This document shows, piece by piece, positions 1 through 7,912 of a stretch of 64,000 bases of DNA (position 1 is the first letter of the stretch; every line of letters begins with the position of its first letter). The translations under genes and the position numbers were made by a program. Under the pieces are notes generated by a model. That model saw only the letters and a program-made list of their open reading frames with translations. It was not told where the DNA came from and did not search any database. The DNA comes from Sulfurospirillum cavolei (GTDB lineage Bacteria > Campylobacterota > Campylobacteria > Campylobacterales > Sulfurospirillaceae): assembly GCF_000813325.1 (NCBI RefSeq), contig NZ_BBQE01000008.1; one strand, given 5' to 3'.

Positions 1-665
1 TTAGATTCGTGTAGTACGCCGATTTGGTAAGCTTTGATGAAACTATCGTCGCTAAAATGCGGCATAATCATAAAAAGTTCGGGTTGGTAATTGGTCTCTC
101 TAAACGGAGCGGAGTCGTCCGTCGTTTGCCACCATGAGGTTTGTGTATAGGCAACAACGAAGCTTTCGTGTAACCCTAAAAGATTGTCGGAAAGTCCTTT
201 TTGAAGACTAAGTTGAAATTTGGTTTCGGCGTGTTTCCTATCGTCGTGAGAGACCGCATCGTAGGTCATCGGCAAAAGATAGTTAATTTTATAGGGCGCA
301 ATGTCAAACGCTTGAGTCAACATCTGTTTCATCGAAGCTTTGGTTTCGTCGTCACCGTCGTACGATCGTAAGAAAGAGCCGTAGACGGCTTCGGTACGTT
401 CGATTCTTTGCAGTTGTTCGACGGTTTCAGGCTCAGACGTTTGTCGGGTAAGCGGCGTTTTTTCGATACTCAGCGTTGCGGCATGTTTGTACCATAGCAG
501 TGCTCTGTCTTTGTCGTCGTGCGCCTCATAATACTTGGCGAGATTTAAAGCCGCCGAGGCATCGCCGCCGAGAGCTTTTTCTTCTAAAAGCGACGTCGCT
601 TCCGTTGCATGAAGGAGCAATGACATGGTAAAGAGTATAAAAAATGCGATAAGGGAGTGTTTCAT
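1..665 (-). CDS. pldA: Outer-membrane phospholipase A1 (OMPLA), 3' part missing
   Basis: The gene is cut by the left edge; 221 residues are visible. PldA is an outer-membrane beta-barrel serine hydrolase that removes acyl chains from phospholipids. Residues 1-20 are a signal peptide (hydrophobic, ending LLHA). Residues about 27-62 look like a Sel1/TPR-type helical repeat (GGDASAALNLAKYYEAHDD), not part of the classical enzyme. The barrel signature FRETNYQPE lies at 189-197. The last visible residues, LHES (218-221), match the family active-site His-x-Ser, so His219 and Ser221 are the likely catalytic pair. The start is ATG at 663-665 behind AAGGAG. A TATAAT -10 lies on the minus strand at 694-699. 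Family call is firm; the role of the repeat is unknown. Confidence 0.88.
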   Translation of the reverse strand, partial: MKHSLIAFFILFTMSLLLHATEATSLLEEKALGGDASAALNLAKYYEAHDDKDRALLWYKHAATLSIEKTPLTRQTSEPETVEQLQRIERTEAVYGSFLRSYDGDDETKASMKQMLTQAFDIAPYKINYLLPMTYDAVSHDDRKHAETKFQLSLQKGLSDNLLGLHESFVVAYTQTSWWQTTDDSAPFRETNYQPELFMIMPHFSDDSFIKAYQIGVLHES

Positions 666-766
666 AAGGAGTACCTTCTAAAATTAAAACATAATTATAG
701 CGCAACTATGCGTATTTACGGGAAGGATTTCGACCGCGCGGGTAACGAGGTCGAAAGAAAAGAGGC

Positions 767-1054
767 TTAATATTCGTAATCGACGACTTTACTCAGTGCG
801 TTGAGGGATTTAATAAACGCAACAACTTCAAGATGAATCGGATGGGTTGCATAGGTCGACAAATCTTCTTTGGTTTCAAAATCGCTGATGAGCGCAACAT
901 CAAAAGCGCGTTCTTCAGGCGAGAAGTTAAGTCCGACTTCCAAATGTTTGACGATATCCAATTTCCCCTGCATGCTCATAATGCGATCGCGCATAGCTTG
1001 TTTATTCGTTTCAGAATTGTCGGGAAGCTTGAAAAAGACGATGTGGCGAATCAT
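767..1054 (-). CDS. Dabb (stress-responsive alpha/beta barrel) domain protein
   Basis: A 95-residue single-domain protein of the dimeric alpha/beta barrel (Dabb) family. It opens with the typical MIRHIVFFKL strand, has a middle helix rich in charged residues, and closes with the HPIHLEVVAFIKS segment usual in the family (often HPxHxxxxxF). Dabb proteins are small ferredoxin-like dimers; some bind or transform small hydrophobic molecules, but most bacterial members have no assigned reaction and none can be assigned here. It is a single gene between pldA and the divergently transcribed NosL-like gene. A TATAAT -10 box on the minus strand lies at 1076-1081, and an AGGAG ribosome site precedes the ATG. 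Confidence 0.8.
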   Translation of the reverse strand: MIRHIVFFKLPDNSETNKQAMRDRIMSMQGKLDIVKHLEVGLNFSPEERAFDVALISDFETKEDLSTYATHPIHLEVVAFIKSLNALSKVVDYEY

Positions 1055-1172
1055 CGTTACTCCTTTTTAAGAGCTATTATAGCAAAACTTTATCGCGAAT
1101 CTACGAAGGAATTTAACGTTAATTTAACACTTCATGACTACACTGTGACAAATTATTTCATAGGGAGTAACG

Positions 1173-2309
1173 ATGGTAAAGTTTATCGTATGGAGTGTTC
1201 TAGCACTCTTCTTGACGCTCGGATTGCATGCCGAGGAGTTTAACAAAGCGGCTTCGGGTGAGCCGGAATTGATTCAGCAAGGCGATACGAAAGCCTATTG
1301 TCCGATTTGCGGTATGAGTTTAAAGCAGTTTTATAAAACGTCTCACGGGGCTATTTTAAACGACGGAACCGCGACGCAATATTGTTCGATTCGATGCCTT
1401 GCGGCGGATTGGAATGCCATCGAAGCACGTGTTAAAAAAATCGTCGTTACCGACGCCAAAAGTGAAAAACTCATCGATGCGAAAGACGCGTTTTACGTCG
1501 TCGGCTCTAAAGTTCCCGGTACGATGAGTCAAGTCAGTAAATTGGCATTTGCTCAAAAAACCGACGCCGAAGCGTTTATAAAAGAGTACGGCGGCGAGTT
1601 GATGAGCTTTGATAAAGCGTTTGCATCGGCAAAAGCCTCTTTAGCGCAAGACGTGGATGCTTTTATTCAAAAGAAGCAAAAAGGCATGTACCCGATGGGT
1701 GAGAAAATCTATAACGCAGCATGCGCGAAAGATCAAATTCATTTAGACGATTTTACGACGATTAGCGCATTGAAAGTCTTTTTGAAAAATCACAAAGTAT
1801 GCGGCGAACTCGACGAACAAAAGTTGCAAGCCGTTTCTTTGTACGTGTGGGAGATTTTGCGCGAGGAGGCACACGGACATGCCCATAAAAATATGATACA
1901 TGTCGAAAAAGATGAAAAATGTCCCGTGTGCGGTATGTTTGTTTACAAATACCCGCGTTGGGCGGCGCGTATGAACTACGTCGATAACGGTAAAAACGTC
2001 AGCCATGCCTTTGACGGCGTGAAAGACATGCTCAAGTTTTACCACAACCCTTCCAAATGGGGTAACTATGCAAAACAACCCGATGATAAAGTCACTTTAT
2101 TGGTGACGGATTATTATACGCAAGAAGCGATTGACGGCAAAGCGGCTTTTTACGTTGTTGGAAGCGACATGTACGGTCCGATGGGTAGAGAATTTATTCC
2201 GTTTAAAGATGAAGCGAGCGCACAAAGCTTTTTGAAAGACCATAAAGGAAAACGCGTTCTTCGCCTCAATGAAATCGACGAGGCACTGGTTTACGAGCAA
2301 GATAAATAG
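1173..2309 (+). CDS. Exported double-NosL-domain protein
   Basis: A 378-residue exported protein with a signal peptide (1-20, ending GLHA). It has two NosL-type domains. The first carries CPICGM at 43-48 plus a second Cys pair (C71, C75); the second carries CPVCGM at 250-255. NosL proteins bind Cu(I) through Cys/Met and help deliver copper to nitrous oxide reductase. Between the domains (about 170-230) is a helical stretch reminiscent of a small c-type cytochrome (GEKIYNAAC...) but without a CxxCH haem site. A His-rich HGHAH follows at 234-238. No other nos gene is in the window, so a role in copper handling is inference. GGAG precedes the ATG. It converges on the GGDEF/EAL gene with a 3-nt gap. 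Confidence 0.8.
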   Translation: MVKFIVWSVLALFLTLGLHAEEFNKAASGEPELIQQGDTKAYCPICGMSLKQFYKTSHGAILNDGTATQYCSIRCLAADWNAIEARVKKIVVTDAKSEKLIDAKDAFYVVGSKVPGTMSQVSKLAFAQKTDAEAFIKEYGGELMSFDKAFASAKASLAQDVDAFIQKKQKGMYPMGEKIYNAACAKDQIHLDDFTTISALKVFLKNHKVCGELDEQKLQAVSLYVWEILREEAHGHAHKNMIHVEKDEKCPVCGMFVYKYPRWAARMNYVDNGKNVSHAFDGVKDMLKFYHNPSKWGNYAKQPDDKVTLLVTDYYTQEAIDGKAAFYVVGSDMYGPMGREFIPFKDEASAQSFLKDHKGKRVLRLNEIDEALVYEQDK

Positions 2310-2312
2310 TTT

Positions 2313-3482
2313 TTACGCGATGTCGTGAGGTTGCTCGACGATAAACCCTTGGAAAAGATCGCAACCGAGGGTTCGGGCAATCTCGCATGCGGCGCGCGAG
2401 TTGAGTTGCGAAGCAATTGTTTTGATGCCCTGCTTACGGGCAAGATCGATCATCGCATTGCAGGTTGCTTGTGCTTTAGGATCAATCGCAAAATCACGGA
2501 TAAGACGGCCGTGAAGCTTCACGTAATCCACGCATCCTTGCGGAAAATAGGCAAGATATTCCGCACTTTTCACGTTATCCAAAATCAGCGTAAACCCCTC
2601 TTGTTTCAGCGTACTTAAGCTCTTTAAGAGCAATTCGCACGGCGTTTTTCCTTCACATTCAACCTCAAGCCATACGTTTTTCGGATCGACGCGGTGTCGT
2701 AAAAATGCCAAACGCTCCGCATCAAGGAGATCTTCGTACGAAAGATTGAGCGCGACAGGGCGATGTGCGGCTTGGGTCAACTGGCACGCTTTGTGGACGA
2801 TACTGCGAAACAAAGCATCGTACAAACCGCGTTCGTGTGCGATTTTGAGGAAAAGTTTCGGCGACTGTAGCGTTTGGCGATCGCACAAGCGCAAAAGACC
2901 TTCGTAATAGCAAGCCTGTTCTGAAAGATCGACGACGGCTTGGCAATGAAGCGTAATATTTTCGCGTTCGATCGCTTGTTTCATCATCGCTTCTACCGCT
3001 TCTTCGCTTTCGCCAAGGAGCGTATTGGCAAATTCAGAGTAGGTTACGAAAGGTTGATCTTCCGTTTTGGCAACGCGTAGCGCTTTTTGGGCTTTTTCCA
3101 GAGCATTGAAATGATCGAAACTGATGCCGATAACGGTCTCGACGCGAATGGTCTGATCGTCATAATCGTAGGCGAGATTTTTCAGCGTATCGAGCAGTGC
3201 AAAGATGAGGTTTTCCATCTTGGAAAGTTCAAACGGAGCATTTTGCAAGAGTATAAATTTGTCGTCGACGAAGCGGTAAAGCGTCATTTCATGCGATAGG
3301 GCAAAGGTTTGGAGCGTTTGGGCAAAACGACGTAAAATAAAATCGCCGCCTTCGTCGCCGTGCGCGATCGTAATAGCTTTAAAACGTTTGATATCGACGA
3401 GAAACAGCTTCGGACTCTTACATGTCGTTACCGCTTCTGCAAAAGCATCGAGCGAAGCGACGTCGGTTAACCGATCTTTCAT
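2313..3482 (-). CDS. Degenerate GGDEF-EAL protein, probably catalytically inactive
   Basis: 389 residues with an N-terminal diguanylate-cyclase-like fold (about 1-150) followed by an EAL-like fold (about 165-389) and no membrane segment. Both active sites are altered: the GGDEF position reads FVDDKF (71-76), the EAL motif reads EGL (194-196), and the usual DDFGTG loop is replaced by LDNVKSA. Partial family landmarks survive (NLS near 250, QGFIVEQP near the end). In this superfamily such proteins usually act as c-di-GMP sensors or scaffolds and not as enzymes. It is the last gene of a leuC-mobA-this operon, overlapping mobA by 4 nt (ATGA). The link to molybdenum cofactor or leucine metabolism is unexplained. 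Confidence 0.8.
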   Translation of the reverse strand: MKDRLTDVASLDAFAEAVTTCKSPKLFLVDIKRFKAITIAHGDEGGDFILRRFAQTLQTFALSHEMTLYRFVDDKFILLQNAPFELSKMENLIFALLDTLKNLAYDYDDQTIRVETVIGISFDHFNALEKAQKALRVAKTEDQPFVTYSEFANTLLGESEEAVEAMMKQAIERENITLHCQAVVDLSEQACYYEGLLRLCDRQTLQSPKLFLKIAHERGLYDALFRSIVHKACQLTQAAHRPVALNLSYEDLLDAERLAFLRHRVDPKNVWLEVECEGKTPCELLLKSLSTLKQEGFTLILDNVKSAEYLAYFPQGCVDYVKLHGRLIRDFAIDPKAQATCNAMIDLARKQGIKTIASQLNSRAACEIARTLGCDLFQGFIVEQPHDIA

Positions 3483-4054
3483 AAGCGTTTTTTTGCCTCT
3501 TCGTATTCGTCGGGATGATTGACGTTAAAAAAAAGTGCGTCGTCTTGAAACGAAACGAAACGTGTACGGCTTTGTGCTAAAACCGAACGTATTTTGTGTT
3601 CGTTACGTTCCAAAAGCGTTCGAATGACGGGAATGATCGAGGGCGCATAGATCGCACACAATTGATGCGAAGACGAAGAGGATGTCGCAACGAGCGCATC
3701 GGTTTCGTCGTTGAAGTTCGCATACAGCGTTTCAAAGACTTCGGGGGTAACAAAAGGCGTATCGACGCTTAAAACACACACGGGAATTTGGAAATATTCC
3801 AAAATCGATAAAAGTGCCACCAGCGGCGAATGCTCTTGATACGATGCGGTATCTTCGATAAAAGAAGCATCAAAGTTAAATTTTGCGCGGCTTTTAGCAC
3901 TGACATGTAGGCTTTGAAAAAAAGGTTTTAAACGTTGCAGTTGAAATTGCGTGAGCGTTTCACACGCTCCAAAAGGAAGCAACGCTTTGTCGCTTCCCAT
4001 GCGAGAGCTTTTCCCGCCGGCAATAATGACTAAGGGCAGCGGGACAAAGACCAT
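3479..4054 (-). CDS. mobA: Molybdenum cofactor guanylyltransferase
   Basis: 191 residues. MobA transfers GMP from GTP to molybdopterin to make the guanine-dinucleotide cofactor of DMSO-reductase-family enzymes (formate dehydrogenase, nitrate, arsenate or thiosulfate reductases). The nucleotide-binding signature is complete near the N-terminus (IIAGGKSSRMGSDKALLPFG, residues 10-29), with the usual Lys after GSD. A conserved Asp-Thr-Pro follows (VDTPFV), fitting metal binding in this fold. Length is normal for the family. The ATG overlaps the leuC stop by one base (TAATG), and the 3' end overlaps the next gene by 4 nt, so translation of the three genes is probably coupled. Confidence 0.92.
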   Translation of the reverse strand: MVFVPLPLVIIAGGKSSRMGSDKALLPFGACETLTQFQLQRLKPFFQSLHVSAKSRAKFNFDASFIEDTASYQEHSPLVALLSILEYFQIPVCVLSVDTPFVTPEVFETLYANFNDETDALVATSSSSSHQLCAIYAPSIIPVIRTLLERNEHKIRSVLAQSRTRFVSFQDDALFFNVNHPDEYEEAKKRL

Positions 4055-5319
4055 TAGAGCGTTCTTGGATCGGTAATTTTGCCCATAACGGCACTGGCGG
4101 CCGCTACGGCGGAGTTGGCAAGGTAAATCTCGCTGCTGCGCGCTCCCATACGTCCTACGAAGTTACGGTTGGTCGTCGCGACGCAACGTTCGCCTTCGCC
4201 TAAAATACCCATGTATCCGCCCAAACATGCGCCGCATGTGGGATTGCTAAACACCGCGCCCGCTTCGACGAAAATATCCACCAAGCCTTCTTTTTGGGCT
4301 TGCAAAGAGATCTTTTGCGTTGCCGGCGTGATGATAAGACGTGTTTTACGCGCGACTTTGCGACCTTTTAAGATGCTTGCCGCGATGCGCAAATCTTCCA
4401 ATCGACCGTTGGTACAGCTGCCGATAAAGACTTGATCGATCGCTAGATCGTCTTTGACCGCTTCGTTGATCGATTTGCCGTTAGAAGGTAAAAACGGATA
4501 GGCAATGACCGGATCAAGGTTTGCGACATCGATGTGAAGGACTTGTACATACGTCGCATCGTCGTCCGAATAGAAAAATTTCGGCTCACGTGCAAGATTT
4601 TTATCGCTTAAAAAGGCTTTGGTCGTCGCATCGACGGCAACGATACCGCTTTTGGCTCCCGCTTCAATCGCCATGTTGCACAAAGAGAAACGATCGTCCA
4701 TGTTGAGGTGTTGGATCGTATCGCCCGTAAATTCGAGCGTGCGGTACAAGGCACCGTCGACGCCGAGTCGGCGGATGACTTCTAAGATAAGGTCTTTGCC
4801 GTAGACGTGGCGTTTGGGTTTGCCGCTGAAAACGACTTTGATGGATTCGGGAACTTTAAACCAATTTTCACCCGTAATCATCGCAAACGCGAGGTCGGTT
4901 GAGCCCATACCCGTCGCAAACGCGCCTAACGCGCCGTGCGTACAGGTATGCGAGTCCGCACCGATAATGACGTCGCCCGGAACGACCAGCCCTTTTTCGG
5001 GAAGCAAGGCGTGTTCGATGCCCATGTCTTTTTCGTCGAAGTAATGTTTGAGATCGTGTTTGTAGGCAAAATCACGGCTGATTTTGGCTTGGTTGGCACT
5101 GGCAATATCTTTGGCGGGAATGTAGTGATCCATAACGATACTAAACCCGTCCGGATTGGCAAGTTTGGTCGCACCGCTCTCTTCAAACGCTCGGATGGAA
5201 ATGGGCGTCGTGATGTCGTTGCCGATGACCATATCGATCTTGCATTTGATAATTTCTCCGGCATATACCGCGTGTCCGACGTGTTCGCTGAAAATTTTTT
5301 CGGTGATGGTTTGTCCCAT
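4054..5319 (-). CDS. leuC: 3-isopropylmalate dehydratase large subunit
   Basis: 421 residues, an aconitase-superfamily large subunit of the short (about 420-residue) LeuC/HacA type. It isomerises 2- to 3-isopropylmalate in leucine synthesis together with a small subunit (LeuD). The family signatures are visible: GADSHTCTHGALGAFATGMG in the N-terminal part, and the three 4Fe-4S ligands, one in SCTNGR and two in NPTCGACLGG. No leuD, leuA or leuB lies alongside; mobA follows instead, so the small subunit must be encoded elsewhere. A homoaconitase role cannot be excluded from sequence alone. A copy of the palindrome TTACATGTAA (5329-5338) sits just upstream of the start. Confidence 0.9.
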   Translation of the reverse strand: MGQTITEKIFSEHVGHAVYAGEIIKCKIDMVIGNDITTPISIRAFEESGATKLANPDGFSIVMDHYIPAKDIASANQAKISRDFAYKHDLKHYFDEKDMGIEHALLPEKGLVVPGDVIIGADSHTCTHGALGAFATGMGSTDLAFAMITGENWFKVPESIKVVFSGKPKRHVYGKDLILEVIRRLGVDGALYRTLEFTGDTIQHLNMDDRFSLCNMAIEAGAKSGIVAVDATTKAFLSDKNLAREPKFFYSDDDATYVQVLHIDVANLDPVIAYPFLPSNGKSINEAVKDDLAIDQVFIGSCTNGRLEDLRIAASILKGRKVARKTRLIITPATQKISLQAQKEGLVDIFVEAGAVFSNPTCGACLGGYMGILGEGERCVATTNRNFVGRMGARSSEIYLANSAVAAASAVMGKITDPRTL

Positions 5320-5411
5320 GATAAAACCTTACATGTAAGAATAATGGGAAGATTGTAACACAAAAAGGTTTAAGAAAAAGAAGAGTTGCTTATGCAACCC
5401 TTCCGGACGCT

Positions 5412-5636
5412 CTAACGTCCGCAGCCGCAACCGCCGCCGCAACTGCTTGAATCGTCGTTTTTAGAGGTGTCGATTTTAAAAGGAAGATAGGCGGGGCAAA
5501 AGCGAATAATCGCACTTCCTAAAACGATAACGCCGATGATGCCGAACCAGCTTTGATACGCTACGCCTGCTAAAATAATGGCAATTCCTACGATAAAACG
5601 AACGGCTCTATCGGTTTTTCCTACGTTACATTTCAT
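5412..5636 (-). CDS. YgaP-like (DUF2892) small membrane protein with Cys/Gly-rich tail
   Basis: 74 residues. The start (MKCNVGKTDRAVRFIVG) is the hallmark of the DUF2892/YgaP transmembrane family. Two hydrophobic helices follow (about 14-30 and 33-47), then CPAYLPFKI, also typical. The C-terminus ends in an unusual SSSCGGGCGCGR, three Cys in eight residues, which could bind a metal or act in thiol chemistry; that is inference. Many relatives are fused to, or encoded next to, rhodanese domains, but none is seen here. It is a single gene divergent from ahpC, with an AAGGAG-like ribosome site before ATG. Confidence 0.82.
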   Translation of the reverse strand: MKCNVGKTDRAVRFIVGIAIILAGVAYQSWFGIIGVIVLGSAIIRFCPAYLPFKIDTSKNDDSSSCGGGCGCGR

Positions 5637-5725
5637 AAATGACTCCTTGGTTTTGATAATTTAGGAGTTATTATATCCTATTATAAAAATAAATCGGTTA
5701 AAAATCTAAATAATAAAAATTACTA

Positions 5726-5754
5726 TTGACAAATATTTATCAGTTTGATATACT
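5726..5754 (+). promoter_or_regulatory. Near-consensus sigma-70 promoter of ahpC
   Basis: TTGACA at 5726-5731 and TATACT at 5749-5754 are separated by 17 bp, in very AT-rich DNA 39 bp upstream of the first ahpC start codon. Such a strong site fits an abundant peroxiredoxin. Two AT-rich partial palindromes lie nearby, but I could not define a PerR box with confidence. Confidence 0.75.
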
Positions 5755-5792
5755 TTCATCATCAAATACAAAAATAAACATAAGGAGCAATT

Positions 5793-6500
5793 ATGGCATG
5801 CGATACCAACAAAGTTGAAGCAATCGCTTCTGAAACCGTGCAAGACAATCACATCAACGAAATGAAAACACAGGAGAAAAAAAACATGAGTTCCTCTTTA
5901 GTTCTACAAAAAGCACCGTCATTTAAAATGGATGCGTATAACGCCAAAACAGGTCATTTTACGAGCGTAAGTAGCGAGGATTATAAAGGCAAATGGCATG
6001 TCGTCTGCTTTTATCCGGCAGATTTTACCTTTGTATGTCCGACGGAAATTGCGGCAATGAACGCCAAATACGACGAGTTTCAAGAGCTTGGCGTCGAAAT
6101 TTTGGCGGTTTCGACCGATACCAAATTTTCGCACAAACGTTTTGTCGAAACCGAACCTCTTTTGGCGGGTTTAAAACTGACGATCGGTGCGGATCCGACC
6201 GGTGCGGTTAGTCGCGCTTTCGGCGTGATGATCGAAGAAGAGGGAATCGCGCTTCGCGGACGTTTTCTTATCAATCCCGAGGGCGTGTGCGTTGCGCAAG
6301 AAGTACAAGCACCGATGGTAGGACGTAACGTCAATGAATTTTTACGCCAAGTCAGAGCATGGCAACATGCAAGCAAAACGGGCGAAGTATGTCCTGCGGG
6401 CTGGAGACCGGGCAAAAAGACCTTGCCGGTAGCAACCGACGTTGAGAAGATGACGGGACGCGTGGGCGATTACGTTACGATCGAAGAGATCTTATCGTAA
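5793..6500 (+). CDS. ahpC: AhpC-type 2-Cys peroxiredoxin with N-terminal extension
   Basis: 235 residues from the first ATG. A typical 2-Cys peroxiredoxin that reduces H2O2, organic peroxides and peroxynitrite in the cytoplasm. The peroxidatic Cys is C82 in FYPADFTFVCPTE and the resolving Cys is C200 in GEVCPAGW. The catalytic domain really begins at Met32 (ATG 5886), so the first 31 residues are an extension not usual in AhpC. Both starts have a ribosome site: AAGGAG 5 nt before ATG 5793 and AGGAG 9 nt before ATG 5886. Either an extended protein or two forms are made. No ahpF is adjacent, so reductant is probably thioredoxin. The 3' end overlaps the convergent next gene by 9 nt. Confidence 0.93.
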   Translation: MACDTNKVEAIASETVQDNHINEMKTQEKKNMSSSLVLQKAPSFKMDAYNAKTGHFTSVSSEDYKGKWHVVCFYPADFTFVCPTEIAAMNAKYDEFQELGVEILAVSTDTKFSHKRFVETEPLLAGLKLTIGADPTGAVSRAFGVMIEEEGIALRGRFLINPEGVCVAQEVQAPMVGRNVNEFLRQVRAWQHASKTGEVCPAGWRPGKKTLPVATDVEKMTGRVGDYVTIEEILS

Positions 6501-6899
6501 AAAGCCCTTATAGTCACTCAGAAAATTATGGATACCCTCTTGTGCAAAGAGGGTATCGCTCCACGGTTTCGTATCAATCAAATCAAAATAGGCTTCTTTT
6601 AAAACATACGCCGATGCTTTGACGTAACGACCTTCTACAAGAAGCTCCACCTCTTTACGCTCGTAATACTCGCCTTCAAAAGTATCAAGGATGACCAAAT
6701 CTTCGTCGCACACGTCGTAGTAAACGACGCCCTCGACCGACGCGTCTTTTAGCGGAAAAATGACGGGATAAACGTCGTTTTTGATCGCGCGCCTTTCGTA
6801 ATGGGACAAAGTCGCTTTTTGGGCAAGGTAGTTGCCCTTTACCAGTCGGTGCCAGACGTCTTCAAACATTAATGATCCGTACGTAAAGAGGTGTGTCAT
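6492..6899 (-). CDS. Gamma-glutamylcyclotransferase-like (AIG2 family) protein
   Basis: 135 residues from ATG 6897-6899, chosen over an upstream in-frame ATG because AAGGAG lies 6 nt before it and the family start (HLFTYGSLM) follows at once. The YGSL loop, the conserved PVIFP segment and the acidic residue in FEGEYYERKEV are the landmarks of the GGCT/AIG2 fold, which cyclises gamma-glutamyl amines to release 5-oxoproline. The substrate cannot be told from sequence. Near the 3' end the coding DNA holds a perfect 11-bp inverted repeat (6531-6557). It is convergent with ahpC, overlapping by 9 nt. Confidence 0.85.
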   Translation of the reverse strand: MTHLFTYGSLMFEDVWHRLVKGNYLAQKATLSHYERRAIKNDVYPVIFPLKDASVEGVVYYDVCDEDLVILDTFEGEYYERKEVELLVEGRYVKASAYVLKEAYFDLIDTKPWSDTLFAQEGIHNFLSDYKGFLR

Positions 6900-7002
6900 T
6901 GCGTGCTCCTTGATGAAAATCATACCACGATACGCGCCGAAACCGTGATCAAAAAGTAAACAAATGAAGGTATAATAATAAGAAAATCATTCAAGGCTTG
7001 AC

Positions 7003-7464
7003 ATGTTAACCCGTCAAACAAGCAATGCGCATGAAGATTTTCGTGCCTTAACGCGTGCGTTGGATGCCGAATTAAACGCGCGTTACGGAGCGATGCAAGC
7101 GGTATACGACCGCCATAACGTCATCGATCCGATCGAGACGGCATTGGTCGGTTATGAAAGCTCAACGCCTATTGCCTGCGGATGTTTCAAAATCATCGAT
7201 GCTCAAACGGTTGAGATCAAACGCATGTTCGTGATGCCGGCGTATCGAAGACGCGGCTTTTCGTCGCGTATTTTAAAGGAGCTCGAATCGTGGGCGTGTA
7301 CGCTTGGGTATCAACGGGCGCGATTGGAAACGGGCAAATCCCAACCCGAGGCGATTGCTTTGTATCGTAAATGCGGTTACGAGGTCGTCGAAAACTTTCC
7401 ACCTTACGTGGGCATGGACAACAGCGTGTGCATGCAAAAATCTCTAAGGAGCAACGATGGCTAA
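7003..7464 (+). CDS. GNAT-family N-acetyltransferase
   Basis: 153 residues. The acetyl-CoA binding motif A is clear (FVMPAYRRRGFSSRILKELE, about 76-95), followed by the motif B pattern ALYRKCGYE. Before it, strand-turn-strand residues (EIKRMFVMPAYRRRG) match small GNATs that acetylate amines, peptides or antibiotics; the acceptor is unknown. First gene of a tight run with ogt (8-nt overlap), glycerate kinase and rqcH. A TATAAT -10 lies at 6971-6976. The ATG sits inside a variant ACATGT word. Confidence 0.85.
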   Translation: MLTRQTSNAHEDFRALTRALDAELNARYGAMQAVYDRHNVIDPIETALVGYESSTPIACGCFKIIDAQTVEIKRMFVMPAYRRRGFSSRILKELESWACTLGYQRARLETGKSQPEAIALYRKCGYEVVENFPPYVGMDNSVCMQKSLRSNDG

Positions 7465-7912
7465 GTGTACCATAGACTCTCCCGTCGGGAGATTGATCGC
7501 CGAAGTTAACGACGACGCGCTTTTAGCGTTGGATTTTGAGAAAGACGGCGAAGTTTGCCGTGACGAACATCCGCTTTTAGATCAACTCAAAGATGAGTTG
7601 CGCGACTATTTTGAGGGAAGGCGAAAAACCTTTAGTCTGCCTCTTGCACCCAAAGGAACGCCTTTTCAAGAATCGGTATGGAAAACATTGACGTACATTC
7701 CTTACGGGCAGACGGTTTCTTACAGCGTCGAAGCGGAGATGTTGAAGCACCCTAAAGCCGTTCGTGCGGTGGCAAACGCTAACGGCAAAAATAAAATTGC
7801 GATTATTATTCCCTGCCACCGCGTGATTGCTAAGAACGGCGGTATCGGCGGATACAGCGGCGGACTTTGGCGTAAAGAGTACTTGCTTGCGTTAGAGGCG
7901 AAGTATCGATGA
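7457..7912 (+). CDS. ogt: Methylated-DNA--protein-cysteine methyltransferase
   Basis: 151 residues. It repairs O6-alkylguanine by irreversible transfer of the alkyl group to its own Cys. The active-site motif IIPCHRV and the following GGYSGG loop are intact, and the helix-turn-helix DNA-binding segment (FQESVWKTLTYIPYGQTVSY) precedes it. Length fits the Ogt class without the Ada regulatory domain. It overlaps the GNAT gene by 8 nt and the glycerate kinase by 4 nt (ATGA), so the genes are probably co-translated. AAGGAG precedes the ATG. Confidence 0.93.
   Translation: MAKCTIDSPVGRLIAEVNDDALLALDFEKDGEVCRDEHPLLDQLKDELRDYFEGRRKTFSLPLAPKGTPFQESVWKTLTYIPYGQTVSYSVEAEMLKHPKAVRAVANANGKNKIAIIIPCHRVIAKNGGIGGYSGGLWRKEYLLALEAKYR

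Noticed and set aside
1108..1132. TTAAC/GTTAA elements upstream of the NosL-like gene as FNR/NssR-type box
   Set aside because: The half-sites lack the expected 4-bp spacing, so the match is no better than chance in this AT-rich stretch.
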